Part shown: positions 46,901 through 56,985 of the stretch, one piece after another
How positions within the stretch are numbered: the first letter of the stretch is position 1
How the letters are laid out: every line of letters starts with the position of its first letter
NCBI RefSeq assembly: GCF_964019385.1
Contig: NC_088654.1
Coordinates: 8,428,200-8,492,199 of the forward strand
Source: Sycon ciliatum
Lineage: Eukaryota > Porifera > Calcarea > Leucosolenida > Sycettidae
DNA length: 64,000 bases
Direction: 5' to 3'
Translations under genes and position numbers: made by a program
The notes under the pieces: model-generated
Databases searched by the model: none
Told to the model about the DNA's origin: nothing
What the model saw: only the letters and a program-made list of their open reading frames with translations

Positions 46901-49900
46901 GCGACGGTGACGACTCGTCGGGTACGGACTCCGCCGCCCAGCTGGGTGACGATCGCATTGCCGACCTGTCGGAGCTGCTTCTGACACCAGTGGATGTGCT
47001 GCAGATGAAGCTGGCCAGTGTGCGTGTGGTGGTGCTGGGTGGTTGTCATTCTACAGGCCTTGGACAGGTGAGTGATACAGGAGAGTTGTAATCAGAGGAT
47101 GTCTAGCCTTTATCAGCTGGGTCATTGTGCAGTGTGAACCGTTTTACCAAGTGCACTAAAACCTGTCCTAACCGGAAACCTTTGGCGCAGTGGAAACTGT
47201 CCTGATGTGACAGGATTCCGCTTGATCCAGGGATGTCCCATTTGATCCACAGCACTTTGGTGCATGAATCTTTGTTTGTCAATGCAGGACTCCACTTGGC
47301 ACACGGTCTGGAAAACACATGTTTTCTGTACTTTGGACAGCTGTGTGGGGAGATTCTGTGGTCTGAGATCTGGAAGGTTTTGCTTTGAGGTCATTATAGT
47401 GTTTTTTTTGTGGGGGGTTTTGGCGGCAGCGGCTTCTATCAATATGGAGTGTGTGTATTGTGTACATGTGTGTATGACTGTGTGCGTCTGTGTACATCCA
47501 TGGGTATGTCTGTGTGGATGCTTCTGTGTATGTGTGCGTGTGTGTGTCTGTGCGTGCGTCTGTGTGCGCTCTTCCATGTTGCACCGTGTCCGTGCACCTG
47601 TGTATACAACACACTTGTCTATCTCTTTTCAGATTAGTGCAGACGGAATGATGGCACTGTGCACCAGCTTCCTGGCTAGTGGCGTGTCGTGTGTGGTCAT
47701 GCCATTATGGCCCATTTCACCACAAGCAGGTTAGTTAATACTTCACTCTGTTTTTTTTTCATGTACCGTATTTTCCGGAGTATAAGCCGCCCTTTAAACA
47801 CCAGTATTTGACCCCCTAAAAGTCAGCTTAGTGCGGCTTACACTACGATGGCCAAGTTGATCGTGATAAACAGGGAATATGTCTGTGTGTCCATCACAAG
47901 AATCCGGGTGCGGCTTATTCTCTCGATAATACGGCAGACCTTCGTGTAAGAAAAATCCAGGAGAGTGAACAATCACTCTCGCTATCCTCTCAAGGAGAGT
48001 GGTGGAAGAGCAGTCCCCCCCCCCCAACAAAAATCGCTCGCCTTATCTATCCAAGGCAAGCACAATACGGATTTTTTCAATATCTTGCCATACCCCAATC
48101 GGATTCAATACCCAATAGCTGCCAAATTCGATCTGGAAAATCGCCGTACGCACTACAAATGAAAGCTGTTGGGACAACAACTTGAGTTTTCCTTCATCAA
48201 TTTTGACAATCTCAAGCATTCTGGGAAGCTATTTGCAAGAGAAACACACCAGTGGGATTTTCACCAGTAGGAGTGCGACTGCAGTGGCACTATAGCCCTG
48301 GGAAAAGACGCGCAACGGGAAATTGAGACAATCCGCTAAGATCCATGGTATTTTTGTAGTATTTAGAACGCTCCTTTCTTTTGTAGCTGACCGCTAGCAC
48401 GCTGAAAACCTGTGCCTGACGTCACACAGGTCTATGCATGCAAGGACTGTCGACATGTCACGCAACAGAGGGAAATCCTTTATGTCGAAATTATGATTGC
48501 CACCCAAGTGCAGAAGTGAAAATTTGCAATGGGACGTAAAATACCTTGCGAGTGCCGTAACTCCGTTATTCGACCTTGGATCGACTTCGGATTTGTTGGA
48601 GTCGACAGCTGAGAACTTTCTAATGCGAATAGACCTTTCTTTTGTAGCTGACCGCTAGCACGCTGAAAACCTGTGCCTGACGTCACACAGGTCTATGCAT
48701 GCAAGGACTGTCGACATGTCACGCAACAGAGGGAAATCCTTTATGTCGAAATTATGATTGCCACCCAAGTGCAGAAGTGAAAATTTGCAATGGGACGTAA
48801 AATACCTTGCGAGTGCCGTAACTCCGTTATTCGACCTTGGATCGACTTCGGATTTGTTGGAGTCGACAGCTGAGAACTTTCTAATGCGAATAGACCTTTC
48901 GATTACTCAATTCCGTTCAGAGGAAGCCGATTTACGAAATATTTGAGTGTTTGCAGAATGCACTTAATAGTGATGCGGATGCGCTCGAAATTCTCAAGGC
49001 GCGCGACGAAAAGTGCGCCCAAAATGAAAATAAGGAGAGTGAAGGCGCGCGAGAGCGATCGCTCTCCTTTTACCAGATGCTCTGATACGGTATGTACACC
49101 TTCTATCCCCGTGCTGGATAATGAAACCTACCCGCCTGAACCTACCCGCCTAAACCTACCCGCCTGAACCTACCCGCCTGAACCTACCCGCCTGAACATA
49201 CCCGCCTGAACCTACCTGCCTGAACCCACCCGCCTGAACGCAGCAATGCTGTGTTCGTGTATACAGTTCGATGTACGTAGTGCTAAGAAAATCTCCTGGA
49301 ATTGTTTCAGGCCTTCAGGCGTGTATCAGCAGTTTGCTATGTGACATTGACGGGACTTCTTTTTCCTCCAAAGAATAGAGGCTATGGCACATCTTTCGCA
49401 TGACCCTGCCGAGCAGCCTTGCTAGTTCCAACTGCCCCTGGCTATAAAATATACAGCAAGGACCCTAGATAATTTGACTATCTGCATTTTGTGTTGGTCT
49501 TCTTCCAGGCAAACTGTTCATGGCTGCGTTCTACAACAGCTTGCTGAGAGGCAGTCGTGCCAGCAGAGCTCTGGGTTATGCCATGCACAAGGTATTGGAT
49601 CTAGGCTATCTTTTGTTGTTGGGTTTGGCGAATCGCACTGCACTTCTAGAACTTCTGATTCTTTCCCCGGCCAATGGCATACTTTTATTTGCGTCGCCAA
49701 TGACGTAATTGTGTAAAGATACTCTTGTCCCGATGGCAGTCGTGAGTCAGTCAAGTGTCAAGTTCGGCAAGAAGCGTGTGTTCCTAGTTGGAACAATCAA
49801 CTTCATGACTATTGCCGCCGAAGTCGCAACTTCTAAGTTCATACTCTTGTTTTGTGTAAAAAAGAGAAAAAGAAGGTGGCATTTGGACATGGGATTTGAG

Positions 49901-52900
49901 TGTGTGAGTGTGTGGGGGGGGGGGGGGGGGCGTACCTATTTCTGCCGGTAGCAGGTAGCTGGACCAACGCCTGTTTACTGGTGAGAAGGTCGTGTGTACT
50001 GTACACGGCATATCACAACAGTATGAGCGGCTACGGTATATCCGTACCCATTGAAAACTGCTTCCACCTGTCCCGCGCGCCCGCTATTACTGTGTGCATC
50101 TACCTTCATTTCAGTACTCAAATCCAACTCTACTCAGTACTCACCCAAGTGTTGCCGATGGCGCTACAACAATCCCTTCTACTCTCCCTTTCTTCGTTTG
50201 TTCCAGGTTCAAACTTCTCGTCGTCACTGGCACCCCGTCAATTGGTCCGGGTTTGTGCTGTTCGGTAGGGACACCGTGCTCTACAATCAATCTCCACGGC
50301 TAGCCGAGGACTTGCGCCATGTACTGCACACGGAGGAGGATGGTGGCCGAGGGGCGTTCTATGTCTTGAGGCATCTGGTGAGACTCCCGGCCAATGGCTG
50401 TACTGTTTGACCCCATTGCAACTGTTTTTTTCTTCTTCTTTCTATCTAGCTTGTATGTTGTTTCTGTAGATCTTTCCACTGTTTGTCTATCTGTAATTGG
50501 CTAGCAGGCAGACATTTGTTGTGTCTATTCTATGCTTGCTGCTCCTTCAATCCATCTGCCTGTCTATCCATTTGTCTGGCGCTCTGGCGCTCTGTCTCTG
50601 TGTCTTTCCCCTCTCCTACTCTTTGTATCTCTAGCGCCATATAAATACTGCTATCTGATGATTAGCTGAAATGCGTGTTTCAGCTCAACTACCCTTCACC
50701 TCCTGTGTTTGTGTAGACTCGTGCTGCTCTACACATCTGTGTATGGAGCTGCCTTGACTGGCCTTGTTTCTATCTACAGTCAACTTCGCTAATAACGACT
50801 GCAGATATAACGACAATTCGCGAATAACGACAGCATTTCTGTGCCCAGAGCAAAGTCCCTTCCAACTGTAATACACATAATGAGACCCCGCCGAGTGTTG
50901 TTATAAGCGAAGTTGACTGAATATCATTGCTTGTTTGCTTGTGTGCATATGCTATTCTCTGTTCATGGCATCCTTCGCATCACGCACGCTGACGTCAAAA
51001 TCATCTTACAGGTCAAACGTGCACTGACGCGTCTCGACGGCTCCGCCACCTCGCCCAGCAAACCCGTGGTGTCCTGGAGCAGCGTCAAGCAGCGCGTCAA
51101 CAAAGGACCACCGACGTCGCCGACTGGCGGTGGCGGCGGCAGCCTATCGACGAGTGTGTGCAGTGTTGCCGACGAGAGCTCCCTGCAGAGCGGCATCGAG
51201 CGGCTAGACTTGACGTCAGATAATGGACCCGTGCACAATGACACGACTTCAGGTAAGCCGTTGGTTGGTCACTTGGCCAGTGTCACAGCCACTGTACGCT
51301 GGTCACTAGTGCGTGGTGTCATTTGCATTACACTTTACATGACAGTACTGTCAGTCGCCGAAGAACTGGGCAGGGGGGGGGGGGGGGGGTAACATCCTCG
51401 CTTAGTACACTTTTCCTTGTCAGCCGTGGTTGGCTATAAAAACCCTGCAATCGCCACGCAAAGTGGTCATTGGCTACCCCAGCCATGTATTGCTTGGAAT
51501 AAAATAAAATAAATAAAATAAATAGTCACGAACTTAGAAATAAATGGTCAGTTCTTATTTTCCTGTATTTCAGTGTATGCACACTTGATTCACCGTGTGT
51601 ACCTTCGCATGCTGTGCTCGGTGAAATTTTAGCCTGGTCGTACCTCGGCGCTCCGTTCTTCGGCGCTCCGTTCTTCGGCGCTCCGTTCTTCGGCGCTCCG
51701 TTCTTCGGCGCTCCGTTCTTCGGCGCCCGACAGTACTCTAGTTACAGTGAAACCTGTGTAAGACGACCGCTCAAGGGACCTTGAAAACCTGGTCTCTGTT
51801 ACCAGGTGGTCTCCTTATCCAGGGTCATTTGACTGGAAATAGCATCACTTGGTCCTGGTTTCAGTGGTCTTCCAGGACAGGTGGTCTTCCAGGACAGGTG
51901 GTCTTCCAGGACAGGTGGTCTTCCAGGACAGGTGGTCTTCCAGGACAGGTGGTCACCTTGACAGGTTTTACTCTACTTGTAGTAGTTAGAGTATTTATTT
52001 GTGCCACTTGCATGATAATTATGTTGGTACGCTGTGGGTGATGTCGCTTGTATTATACAGTTAACCTTTAACTAAAGACCAACGTGACTAGCGACCAGCC
52101 CGGTGCTACAGACCACTTCGACTCGCACGGACCGTCTCACATTCATATCATGGTTGTGCAGTGCAAACCTGTAACTAAAGACCACCTGTCACTAAAGACC
52201 GCATTGTCTGGCCCCAAGGGGTGGTTGTTAACCACAGGTTCTACTGTCTGTCGGTAACCTGTGGGTGATATCACTTGCATTATATTGACTTGTTAGCCAC
52301 TAAGGAATTTGTGGACATCACACACCTGCATGTTAGCTACTGCGGTTGGAAAGTAAAATCCAACCTCCTTGGATAGTACCGTGCAGGGACTAAAGTGGTT
52401 GTGACTGTGCGCTGTTCACGATGTTGGATTTCATTAGCCCGCCAATGTCGTACGGCACGCATCTCACAGTTGATAACAGTCATACAGAGGCTGTCCAGCA
52501 TTGTCACCGTTCGAAAGCAGGACATTAACACATACTGCAGTCATAGTGTGTATGTAGGCAAAAGGTTCCCATTAAAATGTGAGCAAATGTTTCAGTCCAT
52601 AGTGGATTGTTCCGCGCAAGACTGGTGGAGAGCTTGTTTAGTCCTATCAAGCCTAAATAATATTATTCTGAACCTTTATGCAGTCATCTGACATTCTGGC
52701 CATAAATGCCAAAAATCATGTACAAGGAGAGATTTCGTGTATGAACAAGTTTTTCTTCTTCTGAAAGCATGTTGAAAGCTATGCAATTCGCACGACATTT
52801 CCCGCCAAAAATTGCAAAATGTCCAAAATGGCGGAGGAAATAATTATTTACCGCATAATGTTACAATCTCCGACGTATTACTGTCTGTGTCTTTGTGCTA

Positions 52901-55900
52901 AATCGTGAAGCAAGGGCGTGAAGCAAGAGGGTATGCAGATAGTAACAGGTGGCTGACACTCATCGCAGCAGTATACGTAGTCTCTTGCTCTCTATCCTGG
53001 TTGTGCACGCAGCAAGCACGCATGGTATCGACGGGATCGATCCGCTTTTGTGGTAAAGTGCCTCTCATAGAGTCGAGCTTCTTGACTTGGACGGTCCGGG
53101 CACTTTCTGAAGGATACGTTTGCGATGAGTTCCTCTGCCAGCTTAAGTCTGAATTCTAGATGTGATAGCTTCCGTGGTGATGCCTTCCTCTTCAGAATCC
53201 ATGCGCTAGTGAGAGATAGGTCAATGTATCGGACGAGAATCACTTTCCACCATTTCCTTGTTTCGCTCTGAACCTTCGAGTATGTACAAGGCTTATCATT
53301 GGAATCAACGCCTCCCATGTATTTGCGCTACTCATGAATGCAAGGTGGTACTGGTACATTTGTAGTGTGCGTGGTCTAAGGCAAGGAGGCAACTACCCAC
53401 AGTCAGTCAACGAACGTTTCAGAACTTACTCCGGCACGGCCTGGAGGTTATCTTATATCAAATATTCCTAAGTGAACTTGCTCTCAATCAACCACGACTC
53501 CTACGTATGAGATACAAACTAGAGAACTTATACAGAATCTAACAAGGCCGTTGGCAAGGGGGCCAGCTAGGAAGCTTCAGCTGGTGTCTATTGCGGGAAA
53601 CAAGCAGCAGGCAGCAAAACAGCTAAAGAATGTATGTGATAGTGTAGCAAGCAATCTGGAAATGCCATTGATTACTCGCAGCACGCCTCAGTGCTACAAA
53701 GGAAGCATTGGAGCATGAAACTGATATCGCAGTGAAGAGAAGTCCATACAACTGCACAAGGACCTCTTGCAAATGAAGCATAGCGGCACAAGTATTGTAT
53801 TTTGGAAACAATGAAGACTACTGATAATATGTGTTGGTCTAGCTACTCTCCAGTGTGTAGTGGCGCCATGCAAGGATCATGGAAGAACAATCGTAAATGT
53901 AGGAAGTACTGTATGCTTCTAAACAATAAGAGTCATGCAAAATACATGTACTGCTAGTCATGTGTAAACTGTAAAGCAGGGATACTACACATTGATGACG
54001 GCGTGCTAGCCTGCTGCGTCCACCGTGTTCCGCCGTACAGAGTCATTGCCCGTGGCGTTTGTACACATACAAGTGCTCAGAAGTGTAACATCACTTGTGT
54101 TGTTCCACGTCTGGCAAGGAAGCGATCCACCCCTTCGGTAAATGGTCTCGCCCCGCTTCATCCTTTTCATTATTTTCGCTTCTACACTCCTTGATGTCGG
54201 GCACCGCCTGTTGCGCCGAATGGTGCCGACAGCATATATTCCCAGACCAAGAAGATCCGTAAGCAACGGCACACTGCTATAAACGTTGTCCATGAATACA
54301 CGGCGGAACTTGCTGTGCAGGCCTTCTTCTACGGACATTACAACACTGTAGGCCTCTCCCTACTCTCTTAGACTATGCTGTCGGCCTGCGTACACACTTA
54401 TTCGCCGCGTATACCCCGTTGGCAAGCACACTAGAGACCACAGCTTCAATCTCCATTTGCGTGGCGAATTCTTGATATCAACTCGTATTATGGCAACACT
54501 GGCCAAAACACTCGGATGCACTGCTACTTCACGCAGTCGGACGGTTCTTTCTCATCATTTCGGTCACTCTGACCATCTTCAGGATGAAGTGGGCAAGGAA
54601 GCAAGACGACTTTAACACAACAAGCTACTCTTGATTATTGTTTTAAATGGGACCGACATTTGGATGGAATGAGGGTCTCGTCAATTGAAACACGCTCTGT
54701 GGTGCGGTTATATGGAATCTGCTTATTTTTGCCAGCTAGCTGGCCTCTACGTACACCGCAGACACACCCACACACAACAGAAAGATACAGATCACAGTAG
54801 TAATGTGGTCTTTGTTCACTCACGAAAAGAGAAAGACCACGACGAAGAGAAAAGTTTGAGAACACTGACAAAAAACCAGCTGACGCAATCCTGGTGCCGT
54901 AACTATGGTGAAAATGCTGGCAAAAGAATACATTTTTCGTTTCATTCGCTACGCTCAGCGAACGAAAAATAACACTTTTCTGTATCTCTAGAAAATGGTA
55001 CGAGGGTGAGGCTGCCTCGTTGATACTATCTACTTTGGCATGGGCCTTGTGTAGTCTGGCGTTCGGCTGTTGATCAAGGTTGTTTGTGACGTGCAGACAG
55101 CGCAAGGTTCGCAAGAGCATATCTTTTGACATACAATACGCTATTCTTTCAGTTCGCGTGAATGAGAACCGCTTTCGCCACCAGTACATCCTCATCGTCA
55201 GAAGCGGCCCGACTCCCATAACGATGAGGATTCCTACGAAAGCCTCCATTACAGGCGCAGTCACGTCCTGCCAGTTGGGAGCTGTCTTCTGGGTAGGGTA
55301 CCGATTGGTCACCCCCTCCCCCCCCCCCCACACCACCTCCACCACCACCTCTCGTACTTGCTGCTTCAGTGCCTGTCAGTCCAGCCAGATCTCCGTCTCC
55401 AGGTTCATCTTCGCTGTCAGATGCGGGTTGAGATGCAGCTGCAACTGTGCTTGCTGCACCATCTCCGCCAGCCGCAGCACTAGTTGTTGGTGCTCAAGTC
55501 TCCCGCTGTCTTTCACTCTCGCTCGACTCCCTCATCCTCCGCTGGCTCATTGAAATGCAACCAGTATGGCTCACATACACGCCATTTCTCTGTTGGTGTT
55601 GGAGGAGTGGACGAAGTGAAACGGCATCATCATGCTAAAACATAAGAACTGTCTTTGCAAACAACAAAAAGGGAAGAAATAGAACAAAAAATGGACTGCA
55701 GGCCAAAACTTTACAAAAGAAAGGGGGAAACTGGCCGAAATTGGCAAAAATCGAAAAAAGAAGGGAAACAGGAGGAAACCAAAGGAAACTGTGTGTGTGT
55801 AAGGGAACGGCTTTGGCTGGGTTGGCAAGTATGCTAAAGTACCCGATGAGATACCATGAAGTGAGCAAGGCATTCTGTAGGACAGTGACAATTTCTCCTT

Positions 55901-56022
55901 GTGTACTTTCCCAAAGCAATTCCAACATGTCGCTATTGTCCTTGGTTCAATTATAACTATAATCATGCTGTTGCTGTTGCTGCTGCTGCTTGTGTTGCTG
56001 CTGCTGCTGCTGGTGTTGCTGC

Positions 56023-56053
<31 letters not shown>

Positions 56054-56852
56054 ACTGCTGGTGTTGCTGGTGGTGTTGCTGGTGTTGCCTGGTGTTGTTG
56101 TTCAGGTGTGACAGCTGGTCAGGAATGCTGGTGTCGTGTTCTAAGGACATGTGGGTTCCATGTTCAGCCGCCGACACCGGAGTATCCGGCCGGTGCCATC
56201 GTCCTCCCAGAGCACGATGACTCACGATTGCTGAAGAAGTGCTTTCTGCAGATGGACGCCTTCCTGGGTAAGGCTAGCGGGCGAGATTTTGTTGCCTCTT
56301 TCCATAATATCCATTCGCTTTTCTCTCGGTATCTCTCTCTTTGTATCTACTATTCTCAACTCTTTACATTTTACAGGCTTTGTTTTATTATTATTATTAT
56401 TGTAAAGCTTTCCTTTTGATCTTGTCTCTTATTGTTGTGTACTTTCCACAATATTGTGTTGCATTGTTAAAAAAACTATTACTCATAAAAAAAATTAAAA
56501 AACTATTCTCAAGAGTATAAGGTCCCGAGAGTGTGCAACTCCCAATCCCCTCCCTATGGGGTTCAACGGTGGCGAAAACTTACATTATATGGTCTAGTGT
56601 TCCTTTTGTACAGTTCCTGCTCATTTTTAGCGAGCAGCGGATTAATAACAAAGGCACTCCTAACAGAAACTCTCTGCGCGTATGCAACTCCCCAGCATGA
56701 TCATGGCAGATAATCGGATTGCGCGCACGCTATCCTTCGTGGTACGAAGTACGAAACATACCTGAGACACTTGATGTGAGTTTTCGCCGTTGGAGACCCC
56801 ATATGCACACTCTTGGGATCTTATTTACTCTTGCTAGTATCTTTCTCGGTCA

Positions 56853-56901
<49 letters not shown>

Positions 56902-56905
56902 ACAC

Positions 56906-56985
<80 letters not shown>

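Noticed and set aside
54635..55348. Intact piggyBac-derived host gene
   Set aside because: The frame runs into foreign sequence, and the downstream blocks are frameshifted or carry a stop.
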